The notes beneath the pieces are model-generated. The model was not told the origin of the DNA. It worked only from the letters and a program-made list of their open reading frames with translations, and made no database searches. Below are positions 41,087-49,009 of a stretch of 64,000 nucleotides of DNA, one piece after another. The stretch covers positions 1-64,000 of IMG/VR virus record IMGVR_UViG_3300032220_001630, one strand, 5' to 3'. Each line of letters begins with the position of its first letter. The stretch's first letter is position 1. Source of the DNA: a virus. A program made the translations under genes and the position numbers.

Positions 41087-42502
41087 ATGTGTGGAATTTT
41101 AGTAGCTATTAACCCGACAAAGGAAAGGATAGAATCTATATCTCATAGAGGAATAGAACATTCTATTGTAAACGATCAAAATCTATATCTAGTTCATCAC
41201 AGGCTTCCAATACAAACAGTGGATGGTGATAGCTGGTCACAGCCTATACAAATTGGCGAAAATAGGTGGCTGTTATTTAATGGCGAGATTTTCAATTATA
41301 GTGGCGGATTCGATTCGGATACAGCATACCTTCAAAATCTATTTAGTAGTTTTAATTTTAGTGGTATTGACATGCTACAAGCTATATACGAACCCCATAT
41401 AGTTTCATGGGATGGGTTTTGGGCAATAGTTATGGTAGACACCAAAGAGAAAGAAATATATGCTTTTACTGATCCTTTGGGCAAAAAGGTTTTATACAAG
41501 AACGATCTTGGCGAAATCTGCTCAGAAATAAAAGGATTATTTGAAAAGGACAATGAACCCGCACCAGATCCATCATTCTTCAGTGGTGTTATAAAGTGGG
41601 GATATTTAACCACCGATCAGACACCTTATGAAGGCATAAAAAAACTACAACCTAATAGATTTTATAAATGGAATCTCTATAACCCATCAAAAATGGAAGT
41701 ATCTGATCCATATTATAATTTTTACTCTTTTGAGGCAGGATTAGAAACATATGAAGATAGAATGGATTGGTTATGGAATAAACTTGAAAATTCAGTAGAA
41801 TCAAGATTGATCTCTAAAAACTACCCGACATCTCTTCTGTTATCAGGGGGTTTAGATTCTGCCATTATTGCAGGTCTTCTTCTTAAACTCGGAGCAGATG
41901 TTCAGTTTTATTCTATATCCAACGGTGAAGATGAGCAATACGTAAAAGCATGTGAGGAATATTGGGGTGTTAAATCTATAAGATTAGATTACGATGTTGA
42001 CATAGAAAGCGAAGAGGGTAAGAATAAAACACTAGAAATATATCAGAAATGGAATGAATCACCCATAGATATGGGAAGTGTTCTACCTCAATATCATTTA
42101 TTTGATGCAATAAAAAAAGGATCTAAAACCAGGATAGTTATTTCAGGAGATGGAGCTGATGAATTATTTGGAGGATATAGGAGAATTAATGAATACGATT
42201 CACAAGATTCAGACATCTTTCACGAATTAACTTCATACCATCTACCAAGATTGGACAAGTTATCAATGGCACACACCTTGGAGCTTAGAAGTCCTTTTTT
42301 AAATCACGACATAGTAAGATTTGCTTTAACACTTCCTTTTGAAGAGAGAAAGAATAAAAAAATATTGAAGGATACTTTTAAAGGATTAGTTCCAGATTCA
42401 GTAATTGAAAGAAAAAAATTGCCTCTTAAAAATCAGATGATTGTAGAGGATCAAATTTCTTACAGAAAAAAGATAAAGGATTTATATCTTAAATCCATTT
42501 GA
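41087..42502 (+). CDS. asnB: Asparagine synthetase B-like, glutamine-hydrolysing
   Basis: The 471-residue enzyme begins MCGIL, giving Cys2 as the class II glutamine amidotransferase nucleophile. RGIEH, VHHRL and LLFNGEIFN follow in the glutaminase domain. The synthetase domain has the SGGLDSA pyrophosphatase loop and ISGDGADELFGGYRR. Bacterial AsnB is about 550 residues, so the C-terminal part is shorter, but all visible motifs are intact. It would make asparagine, or amidate another carboxylate, at the expense of glutamine and ATP. Its 3' end overlaps by 21 bases the end of a convergent minus-strand ATP-grasp gene. Confidence 0.9.
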   Translation: MCGILVAINPTKERIESISHRGIEHSIVNDQNLYLVHHRLPIQTVDGDSWSQPIQIGENRWLLFNGEIFNYSGGFDSDTAYLQNLFSSFNFSGIDMLQAIYEPHIVSWDGFWAIVMVDTKEKEIYAFTDPLGKKVLYKNDLGEICSEIKGLFEKDNEPAPDPSFFSGVIKWGYLTTDQTPYEGIKKLQPNRFYKWNLYNPSKMEVSDPYYNFYSFEAGLETYEDRMDWLWNKLENSVESRLISKNYPTSLLLSGGLDSAIIAGLLLKLGADVQFYSISNGEDEQYVKACEEYWGVKSIRLDYDVDIESEEGKNKTLEIYQKWNESPIDMGSVLPQYHLFDAIKKGSKTRIVISGDGADELFGGYRRINEYDSQDSDIFHELTSYHLPRLDKLSMAHTLELRSPFLNHDIVRFALTLPFEERKNKKILKDTFKGLVPDSVIERKKLPLKNQMIVEDQISYRKKIKDLYLKSI

Positions 42503-43963
42503 TAAAACTACCTCCACACCCGCAACAGGATCCCCTTTTGCGTCTTTTGGAGAATATCCGTCTGGTCTATCTGTTAATACGAAATCCTCTGAAGGATCTA
42601 CTATTAAACCTGCGGAGCTTAGAAAATCTCTATTTAATAAAAGAGGTGTGCTTTTTTCAGTTCTATCTACTAGTGAAAACTTTACTTTCTTGTAAAGAAT
42701 ACCATTGAATTCAACATCAAGATTAACAACCGCTCTGTGGTGGATTTTTTCACCAACCTCAGCTTTAGATTGTCCTACGATTTTATTTACAAATTGCTGA
42801 TTACCTAAAGTCCATACCACTTCTCCGTCTTTTTCTTCGATAGTATCTGCGTGTAACGAACAAGACGTAGCACCATTACCAGTATCTAATTTTCCTACAA
42901 ACGTACCAACTCCAGAGATAGATATCAATTCTCTAAATCCTGTTACTTTCTTAGGCTTAACCCAGTTTTTTCTATCAATTAAGAAATCTACTACAATATC
43001 TGTTACTGGTATACCGGTTGTTTTTTCTATCCCCGTAGTTCCAGGAGATGCGTTAACTTCTAATACGTATGGGTTTTCTGTTCCTTTATCAACAATTATA
43101 TCAACTCCACACCATAGACAACCTGTAGCTTTAGCAGATTCAATAGCTATTTTTTCTATCGATTCTGGTAGCTCTACTGTTTCAGTGTCACCACCGAGTG
43201 AGAAGTTAGTTCTAAAATCGCCTTTAATCTTAATTCTTTTCATCGCTGCGATGACTTTGTACTCTCTTCCAGACATACCATCAGATTCAGCAATTACGTG
43301 AATTCTTAAGTCATATTCAGCTTCGATTTTTTCTTGTAAAACTATCTCAGTTCCTGGTGCTAAATGCCATAAAGCTTGAAGAGTAGAAACTAATGATGGT
43401 CTCGAATCAATCATGAATACTCCTATACCTTTAGTTCCTGAAAGAAACTTACATACTACAGGGTATTTTCCACCAACATCTTCAACAGCCTTATCTATAT
43501 CTGCCTCAGAAGATATTAAAGATGTTTTAGGTACGGGGATATTATTTAATTGAAGCTTTCTTGTTGTTTGTAATTTATCCTCACATATGATAACAGAATC
43601 ATAAGAGTTAACACAAGGAAAACCTAAATCTTCCATTTTCTTAAAGAATCCCTTAGCAGCATTATTTTTTATGGAAGATCTTCTAGTTAGAACTATTGTA
43701 CGATCAAGATAAATTTCTTGCTGTTTATCTCCTCTACTAGATATAAGATATGTTCCTTTTGGTGTTTTTTGAATAGATCCTTTTTCTGTATCTACTATAA
43801 TACATTTTAAACCTTTCTCCTCACATATCTTCATTATTTTGTCAGTGGTTGGAGCATTCTTTAGGGTCTTACCTAATTTAGTGGTTAGCACAACTACTGT
43901 TAAGGGTCTTTCTTTTCCTTTTACCCCTTTGAATATAAATTTTTCTAGCAATGGATTATCCAT
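42482..43963 (-). CDS. RimK-like ATP-grasp ligase fused to retropepsin-like domain
   Basis: Residues 1-335 form a RimK-type ATP-grasp enzyme: VVCKFLSGTKGIGVF (ATP loop), YDLRIHVIAE, FRTNFSLGG, and GVDIIVDKGTENPYVLEVNASPGTTGIEKTTG with the Mg-binding Glu and Asn. From about 345 a second domain begins with GTFVGKLDTGNGATSCSLHA, the DTGxxxS motif of the ATP-dependent protease / retropepsin-like family (DUF785), and ends with LVDRTEKSTPLLLNRDFL. RimK adds glutamates to the C-terminus of ribosomal protein S6. Encoding ligase and peptidase together suggests writing and trimming of amino-acid tails on a host or phage protein. It has its own late-type promoter. Confidence 0.85.
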   Translation of the reverse strand: MDNPLLEKFIFKGVKGKERPLTVVVLTTKLGKTLKNAPTTDKIMKICEEKGLKCIIVDTEKGSIQKTPKGTYLISSRGDKQQEIYLDRTIVLTRRSSIKNNAAKGFFKKMEDLGFPCVNSYDSVIICEDKLQTTRKLQLNNIPVPKTSLISSEADIDKAVEDVGGKYPVVCKFLSGTKGIGVFMIDSRPSLVSTLQALWHLAPGTEIVLQEKIEAEYDLRIHVIAESDGMSGREYKVIAAMKRIKIKGDFRTNFSLGGDTETVELPESIEKIAIESAKATGCLWCGVDIIVDKGTENPYVLEVNASPGTTGIEKTTGIPVTDIVVDFLIDRKNWVKPKKVTGFRELISISGVGTFVGKLDTGNGATSCSLHADTIEEKDGEVVWTLGNQQFVNKIVGQSKAEVGEKIHHRAVVNLDVEFNGILYKKVKFSLVDRTEKSTPLLLNRDFLSSAGLIVDPSEDFVLTDRPDGYSPKDAKGDPVAGVEVVLSNGFKI

Positions 43964-43967
43964 GTTG

Positions 43968-43975
43968 TATATATC
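43968..43975 (-). promoter_or_regulatory. Late promoter box GATATATA (minus strand)
   Basis: On the minus strand the box ends 4 bases before the ATG of the ATP-grasp/peptidase gene, again implying an almost leaderless message. Confidence 0.55.
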
Positions 43976-43986
43976 GATATAACACT

Positions 43987-44012
43987 AAAAAGCCTAGAAT
44001 AGTCTAGGCTTT
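43987..44012 (-). terminator. Rho-independent terminator for the minus-strand acidic-protein unit
   Basis: A perfect 10-bp stem (AAAGCCTAGA/TCTAGGCTTT on the plus strand) with an ATAG loop is followed on the minus strand by TTTTAG. It lies 21 bases beyond the acidic-protein stop. Confidence 0.8.
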
Positions 44013-44032
44013 ATAAATTGTATATTTAAGTT

Positions 44033-44782
44033 TTAATTGAAGAACTTATCAAATCTTATAACTCTTTGAGATTCCTCCTCTTTATCTTCCAGATCTGATT
44101 CATCCTCTTCCTCAGTATCTTCAGTATCATCTTCTATCTCAGTAGTTTGCATAGGGGCTTCATCTGAAATAACCTCGTTATCATCTTCTTCCTCGGTTTC
44201 TTCATCTTCATCTTCTTCGTCTTCTTCTTCGTCTTCTTCATCTTCTTCAGATTCCTCGTCTTCATCTTCATCTTCAGATTCATCGTTCTCTTCCTCGTCT
44301 TCAGATTCTGCATCTTCTTCAGATTCCTCGTCCTCGTCTTCCTCTTCAGGCTCTTCTTCGGTTTCCTCTTCTGATTCTTCTTCAGATTCCTCGTCTTCCT
44401 CTTCAGACTCTTCCTCAGTCTCTTCTTCAGATTCCTCGTCTTCCTCTTCGGACTCTTCCTCAGTTTCTTCGTCTTCCTCTTCGGACTCTTCTTCTGATTC
44501 TTCGTCTTCCTCTTCGGACTCTTCTTCTGATTCTTCCTCAGTCTCTTCTTCAGATTCCTCGTCTTCTTCTTCAGTTTCCTCTTCAGATTCTTCCTCAGTT
44601 TCCTCAGTGTTGTCAGATTCTTCTTCAGAACCTTCCTCCTCTGATTCTTCTTCAGTTTCCTCCTCGTCCTCAGTTTCCTCCTCTTCCTCTATTTCTAGAT
44701 CTTTCCAGATTTCATTTTCTTCTGGTAATTGGTTGCTTCTATTAGAGGCAAACTCTTCGAATGATAATATTTTTTTCTCCAT
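44033..44782 (-). CDS. Extremely acidic low-complexity protein
   Basis: The 249-residue product is almost entirely Glu, Asp, Ser and Thr between residues 30 and 205, in imperfect units of EESEEEDEESEEETEE type. It begins MEKKILSFEEFASNRSNQ, a motif shared with candidate internal head proteins, and ends with a short basic-aromatic tail (RVIRFDKFFN). Well over half of all residues are acidic. Possible roles are a DNA mimic, a counter-ion or scaffold-like filler in the head, or a substrate for the neighbouring ligase/peptidase. None is demonstrated. It is the last gene of a three-gene minus-strand unit ending at a strong terminator. Confidence 0.75.
   Translation of the reverse strand: MEKKILSFEEFASNRSNQLPEENEIWKDLEIEEEEETEDEEETEEESEEEGSEEESDNTEETEEESEEETEEEDEESEEETEEESEEESEEEDEESEEESEEEDEETEEESEEEDEESEEETEEESEEEDEESEEESEEETEEEPEEEDEDEESEEDAESEDEEENDESEDEDEDEESEEDEEDEEEDEEDEDEETEEEDDNEVISDEAPMQTTEIEDDTEDTEEEDESDLEDKEEESQRVIRFDKFFN
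44175..44700 (-). repeat. Imperfect Glu/Ser/Asp codon repeats
   Basis: On the plus strand this is an almost pure pyrimidine tract of TCTTCC/TCTTCA/TCCTCG hexamers. It codes for the acidic region on the minus strand and is likely to vary in length. Confidence 0.85.
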
Positions 44783-44788
44783 TTTGTT

Positions 44789-45040
44789 TTATTCTGTTAT
44801 TCCTATAGCATGAGCACTTCCAGATTCGGTAGCGCCATATCCAGGATAGTCTATTTTAGATACGCCTTTAAAAACGGAATCTTGGAATCCAACATAAGCA
44901 TAAGCCTCTTCAGGTGTTATTTTATGTAGTCCAGTTCTGTCTTCTTTGCTAAGATTTTCAGGATTCCATGGGTCTTGTGCGACTTTCATAAAATCCTTAT
45001 AGCTAAGAATTTCTCTCTTTTTTATGTTCTTTTGGTTCAT
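44789..45040 (-). CDS. Small protein with targeting-like N-terminus
   Basis: The 83-residue product starts MNQKNIKKREILSYKDFMK. The ILSYKDF segment matches ILSFEEF and LLSFNDF in neighbouring proteins. The rest is Pro/Gly/Tyr-containing (WNPENLSKEDRTGLHKITPEEAYAYVGF), without a membrane segment. It lies in the same minus-strand unit as the acidic protein, 6 bases away. It may be a small internal head protein; the family is unknown. Confidence 0.55.
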   Translation of the reverse strand: MNQKNIKKREILSYKDFMKVAQDPWNPENLSKEDRTGLHKITPEEAYAYVGFQDSVFKGVSKIDYPGYGATESGSAHAIGITE

Positions 45041-45054
45041 TTTAATTACTTCTT

Positions 45055-45762
45055 TTAGAATTGTAGGATATTAGATAATCCGGTTTTCATGGCCTTAGCA
45101 AAAATGTTAGGGTCATTAGTTTCCGCTTTTTCTATTTCTGATGATAATTTTTGTTTGTCTCCTTGAGTAATGTTACCAGATAAAACGTCACCTAGACTAA
45201 ATCCACATATTTTATCTCCTATCATTTTCTCTACGTTATTCATGAAGTTAGTATTGTTTATAGCATTAGTTAAAGCTTCTCTTAATCCTGCTGATATAGT
45301 ACCACCCATACCTGTATTCATGTCAATTTTTAATCCTAGTTTAGGTAATAAATATTCTACTCCTCTCTCTTGCAATGTTTCAGATAATCCCTCTACTATT
45401 GCTCTTGCCCAATTTTTACAAGATCCTTTACCAAAATAACTTCCCAACTCGGTTATACTTACTCCTTCTATTACGTTTCTTATAAGTTGGTAAAAGAATG
45501 TTGGCTGGTTTTGTTCATCGTAAGGTTCTATACCTAATTTTTGTGCTGCCCAGTCGATAACATAATCTTTAAAGGTATCAGTAAAACCTCCACCTAAAGA
45601 TCCAAGTAAAGATGAAAAAATGTTTTCGTTTATTTCTTGCTCTGATAGACCCTCTCCCTTCATTCTCAAATACTCATTCTCGAGTATAGCTATTTGATCT
45701 TTTGAACCATTATTTCTAGGTGTTGCCGACTCAGAAACAAACTGTGAATATCTGTATATCAT
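45055..45762 (-). CDS. Candidate head-internal protein, LNEG-like group
   Basis: The 235-residue product starts MIYRYSQFVSESATPRN, a short leader with a VSE site like T4 capsid-targeting sequences. Around residues 40-72 it has EQEINENIFSSLLGSLGGGFTDTFKDY, parallel to the NEG-plus-Gly-rich-helix segments encoded just after the capsid gene. Further hydrophobic helices follow (EGVSITELGSYFGKGS). It is the first gene of a three-gene minus-strand unit with a late promoter box 18 bases before its ATG. Membrane-active or DNA-associated function is possible but unproven. Confidence 0.55.
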   Translation of the reverse strand: MIYRYSQFVSESATPRNNGSKDQIAILENEYLRMKGEGLSEQEINENIFSSLLGSLGGGFTDTFKDYVIDWAAQKLGIEPYDEQNQPTFFYQLIRNVIEGVSITELGSYFGKGSCKNWARAIVEGLSETLQERGVEYLLPKLGLKIDMNTGMGGTISAGLREALTNAINNTNFMNNVEKMIGDKICGFSLGDVLSGNITQGDKQKLSSEIEKAETNDPNIFAKAMKTGLSNILQF

Positions 45763-45780
45763 TCCCGTTTACTTTTCTTA

Positions 45781-45788
45781 TATATATC
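45781..45788 (-). promoter_or_regulatory. Late promoter box GATATATA (minus strand, divergent pair)
   Basis: On the minus strand the box ends 18 bases before the ATG. It is 20 bases away from an opposite box on the plus strand. Confidence 0.65.
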
Positions 45789-45807
45789 ATTTTACTATCT
45801 AAATTCT

Positions 45808-45815
45808 GATATATA
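45808..45815 (+). promoter_or_regulatory. Late promoter box GATATATA (plus strand, divergent pair)
   Basis: The box ends 7 bases before the ATG. The intervening AGGAGAA is one of the few Shine-Dalgarno-like leaders in the window. Confidence 0.65.
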
Positions 45816-45822
45816 AGGAGAA

Positions 45823-46233
45823 ATGTCTAGAATACTAAAAATTGACGATTTTGAAAAATCATTCCCTACCAAATATGGTTTGGATGCTGATGGATCTTGT
45901 TACGAGATAGAATCTCCATTTGATATAATGATAATTGTAGATTATGAAGATTTAGACGGGCAGATTGATACTAAATACAAATCACCAAAATGGGAAAAGT
46001 TTAAAACTAGCAAGGGTGATGTTATACTGTGTAGTAAAAACGGATCTTTTATATTTCCAAAAGACAAAGAAGGATTCGTAGAATGCACACCAGTAAAAGA
46101 TTCAAATCAACAAGATATTAGTTTTGATACATTTCCAAAAAATTCTTTAAAGAAAATAGGAAAGGATCTTTTTAGAATGCACTCTATGCCTTTCGAGGAA
46201 AGAAAAAAAATGACCATCTTTAACGGGCTATGA
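45823..46233 (+). CDS. Small protein with targeting-like N-terminus, unknown function
   Basis: The 136-residue product begins MSRILKIDDFEKSFPTKYG, with the ILKxxDFxK pattern seen in nearby proteins. The body is a small alpha/beta protein (FDIMIIVDYEDLDGQ, KGDVILCSKNGSFIFPKD). It is divergent from the minus-strand unit and overlaps the following gene by ATGA. Not recognised. Confidence 0.55.
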   Translation: MSRILKIDDFEKSFPTKYGLDADGSCYEIESPFDIMIIVDYEDLDGQIDTKYKSPKWEKFKTSKGDVILCSKNGSFIFPKDKEGFVECTPVKDSNQQDISFDTFPKNSLKKIGKDLFRMHSMPFEERKKMTIFNGL

Positions 46234-46784
46234 AAAATTTAAAGAATTTCAAAAATTTTATTATCAATGAGAGTTCTGCTGCAGGAAACAGAGAACATAC
46301 TTACGATACTCCATTCTCTTACACCTCAAACGATCCAAAATTTGGATACAACAGTAAAAGCTTTGTAGACGACCTTAAAGCTCTTTTTGTAGAGAAACCT
46401 TCTCTGAAAGGAGAAATTACTGAATTTCTTGTTCAAAATACAGGGATATCAAGAGTTGAGGATTTAGCTTTAAAGCCTTTTGCATTAATAAAAGAGATAA
46501 TTCCTGAAATAGAAAGAATAATAGCTGCTGGAGAATATGAGCCAGAACTTATTATGCCTGGTGGTGCTTTACTGTTTATAAGAAATAAAATACTAGACAA
46601 CGGAAAAGGAGCTGATTTCTATATAAACAGGAAAGGAACTAAAATAGAAGTTGTTACTGACGATTTTAACGGGGAAGAAAAAGTATTATTCTACAATTCT
46701 AAAAATTTCCCGTACGATAGGTATGATTTCACACAAGAGGAAAAAGAAGAACTTCAATCAATTATAAAAGCAAAGGGAGCTTAA
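46230..46784 (+). CDS. Candidate head-internal protein with INE leader
   Basis: The 184-residue product begins MKNLKNFKNFIINESSAAG. This basic-aromatic leader followed by INE and small residues is the closest match in the window to T4 internal protein leaders of the MKTYQEFIxEA type. After the presumed cut the protein is soluble alpha/beta, with IIPEIERIIAAGEYEPELIMPGGALLF and a basic TKIEVVTDDF segment. Its end overlaps the convergent minus-strand gene by four bases. Function unknown. Confidence 0.55.
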   Translation: MKNLKNFKNFIINESSAAGNREHTYDTPFSYTSNDPKFGYNSKSFVDDLKALFVEKPSLKGEITEFLVQNTGISRVEDLALKPFALIKEIIPEIERIIAAGEYEPELIMPGGALLFIRNKILDNGKGADFYINRKGTKIEVVTDDFNGEEKVLFYNSKNFPYDRYDFTQEEKEELQSIIKAKGA

Positions 46785-47491
46785 TTATTATTAAAATTTT
46801 TAAGTATAAGCTCTATAGATTTTTCTTTTCCTATTTCGGTTCCTGTTTCTAGATCGACACCTTTAGCAACATCCGCAATAATAACACAATCAAATTTATC
46901 TGAGAAATCTTTTATATTGGTCTTCAAAAATCTTCTTATTTTAATAATCTCAGTGGTTGTTTCGCATTTAGGATCTAACATTTCTGTCATAAGAAGTGCT
47001 ACTTTTTCATCATCCCCTATCTTAACAACAGAAAAGAACCAGCTAAATACTTTCATATATTCCTCTTCGGTTTTTCTTACTACCAAAAATCCCTGATCCC
47101 AAAGATTGTATCTGGTACAATAGCTTTCAACATCAACTAGTGAATTATATTTAAAAGACACCTCTTTATTCTCCTCCATAAATTTATCTATGGTTTCTAT
47201 GGAGTTTTTAACTATCGTCTCTATTTCGCCGATCAGATCTAAGTTTTTATCTAGTAAGTTGTAGAAAATATTTTTATCTACGTCGGTCATATTTGCAAGG
47301 GTCCTTTGACTAAACTCTGTTTTTTTATCAAAACTCTCAAGATCTCTCTTAAGTATTAATACCTCTTTAAAGTGTTTCTCAAATCCCTTTTTATTAAAAT
47401 TATTTTTTGCCTTCGTTAGTAAATCCATCAAAACATAATATTTATGCTCTACATCTATAGGGGATTCGAGAAACCAATATGGCTTTATCAT
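46781..47491 (-). CDS. Helical protein of unknown function
   Basis: The 236-residue product is mainly helical and charged: DLLTKAKNNFNKKGFEKHFKEVLILKRD, then IGEIETIVKNSIETIDKFMEENKE. The C-terminal part is alpha/beta (FDCVIIADVAKGVDLETGTEIGKEK) and could be a small Rossmann-like or regulatory domain. It converges on the preceding gene with a four-base overlap and is divergent from the glycan locus. A TATATATA element lies upstream. The family is not recognised. Confidence 0.55.
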   Translation of the reverse strand: MIKPYWFLESPIDVEHKYYVLMDLLTKAKNNFNKKGFEKHFKEVLILKRDLESFDKKTEFSQRTLANMTDVDKNIFYNLLDKNLDLIGEIETIVKNSIETIDKFMEENKEVSFKYNSLVDVESYCTRYNLWDQGFLVVRKTEEEYMKVFSWFFSVVKIGDDEKVALLMTEMLDPKCETTTEIIKIRRFLKTNIKDFSDKFDCVIIADVAKGVDLETGTEIGKEKSIELILKNFNNN

Positions 47492-47652
47492 TATCTTGTA
47501 TTATTCTGTATCTATAACTTATATATAGAACAAAATGTTTTATTCCGGTTGTAGAAAAAAATTTTTCTATATGTGAAACTTATCTCCGAACAGGGACTAA
47601 AATTTTTACGTAGTAAATCCCGGACTATGAATCATATAATATAGTATTACTT
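47492..47652. other. Divergent intergenic region before the glycan locus
   Basis: The 161 bases contain a TATATATA element (47520-47527) serving the minus-strand gene and a perfect palindrome TAGAAAAA-AA-TTTTTCTA (47552-47569). CATATAATATAG lies just before the first glycan gene and is a possible promoter for it. No open frame of note. Confidence 0.5.
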
Positions 47653-48276
47653 ATGTGCCCCCAATTCTTAGTTATCGCTTACTATACTGAAAACACTTCC
47701 TACCAAGACTTAGCTGAAAAATTAAAAAATTCGCTTCAAAGGTTTGGTTTACCCCATTACATAGAACCTATCAAAGATCAAGGCTCATGGGAAAAGAATA
47801 CACACTACAAAGCTTATTTTATTAAGAAATGTCTAAATGACAGAAATCTAGATCTTCTCTACGTAGATGTAGATGCAGTGTTTAAAGCGTATCCTAGCTT
47901 AATCGATGGCTTAGATTGTGACATTGCATACAGAACCCAAGATTTTAGATGGAGAAAAGATGAGGCCTTATCTGGTACTATCTTTCTAAAGAACAATGAC
48001 AAGGTAAAGAGGTTAGTTGATAGGTGGATAGAGATTAACGAAAAGACTCCTGCTGAAAGAATGAAACCTGAGACCTGGGAGCAAAAAAATATGCAAACCG
48101 CACATAGAGAATTCTCCGATGTGGTTTATTATAATCTACCACCAGAATATACTTTTATATTTGATCACTCAAGAACAATGTATCCTAAGGCTTCTCCTGT
48201 AATAGAGCATTACCAAGAATCTAGAAATGTACATCGAAATAATTTACAATCTCGAGGTATAATTAGAAAAAGATAG
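47653..48276 (+). CDS. Nucleotide-diphospho-sugar transferase, GT-A type
   Basis: The 207-residue protein has a GT-A outline: N-terminal strand FLVIAYYTENTSYQDLAEKL, a conserved WEKNTHYKAYFIKKCL helix, then LDLLYVDVDAVF with the metal- and sugar-nucleotide-binding DxD. A short GTIFLKNNDKVKRLVDRWIE acceptor-side helix follows. It opens the glycan locus. Two further genes a little downstream are paralogues with the same layout. The donor and acceptor cannot be told from sequence. Confidence 0.7.
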   Translation: MCPQFLVIAYYTENTSYQDLAEKLKNSLQRFGLPHYIEPIKDQGSWEKNTHYKAYFIKKCLNDRNLDLLYVDVDAVFKAYPSLIDGLDCDIAYRTQDFRWRKDEALSGTIFLKNNDKVKRLVDRWIEINEKTPAERMKPETWEQKNMQTAHREFSDVVYYNLPPEYTFIFDHSRTMYPKASPVIEHYQESRNVHRNNLQSRGIIRKR

Positions 48277-48277
48277 A

Positions 48278-49009
48278 ATGCAATTAACCTATGCAGTAGT
48301 CAGCTCTAATTCCAACCCTGAGTACTTGGATTTTTGGCCATATGTGGCAAAAATGTGGCAGAGGATAGGATTAGAGCCTGTCCTTTTTTATATAGATAAA
48401 GAAGCTCCTAAGGAAAATGCGGCAGAATATGGTAGAGTTATCTTTCTAGAATCTATACCCGAATGGGACATAGCCCAACAGGCACAGTGTATTAGATTTT
48501 GGGCTGCAAAGGTTTTAGACAATCCTTTTATTATCTCAGATATTGATATGCTTCCTATTTCAAAGGATTATTACATAAATGAAGCATTGAAAATAGGACA
48601 CAGAGGTATAATATCCTATAGTTCTGATATTATCAAATATAGATGGTATAGGACTAATCCTCAGTATCCTATGTGTTATCTTGCCGGAGATCCCTTATCA
48701 TTCACACAGCTTCTGGATATGAATGATACTGATCATAAAAGTTTTCTCAGAAGATTAATGAGAATGAATATCAGATTTGGTACTGATCAAAAATTCTTCT
48801 ATAACCAATCCCTTCGAAAGCCTGATATTAAAATTAAGCATTTGGAGAGAGGATGGATAGAAGAAAAATATGCGGTTAAAAGACTTGATAAAGCTATCTG
48901 GCCAAAATCTGATTATAATCCAGAGGAATATATAGACTGTCATTTACCTAGACCCTTATCATCAAATGCAGTCCTTTGTAAAAAATTATTTAGTAAGCTA
49001 GATTTATGA
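48278..49009 (+). CDS. Glycosyltransferase-like protein with DxD motif
   Basis: The 243-residue product starts TYAVVSSNSNPEYLDFWPYVAKMW and has QCIRFWAAKVLDNPFIISDIDMLP, where DID is the DxD-like metal site after a helix that places the substrate. A late PLSSNAVLCKKLFSKL closes the fold. The protein encoded at 59.1 kb follows the same plan (FKNFWPIVVKSWNKYF, then MIEDIDTIP). It overlaps the next gene by ATGA. Likely a sugar transferase of unknown specificity. Confidence 0.65.
   Translation: MQLTYAVVSSNSNPEYLDFWPYVAKMWQRIGLEPVLFYIDKEAPKENAAEYGRVIFLESIPEWDIAQQAQCIRFWAAKVLDNPFIISDIDMLPISKDYYINEALKIGHRGIISYSSDIIKYRWYRTNPQYPMCYLAGDPLSFTQLLDMNDTDHKSFLRRLMRMNIRFGTDQKFFYNQSLRKPDIKIKHLERGWIEEKYAVKRLDKAIWPKSDYNPEEYIDCHLPRPLSSNAVLCKKLFSKLDL

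Noticed and set aside
47552-47569. TAGAAAAA-AA-TTTTTCTA palindrome as a terminator
   Set aside because: It lies between divergent genes where no transcript should end and has an all-AT stem; kept only as a note on the intergenic region.
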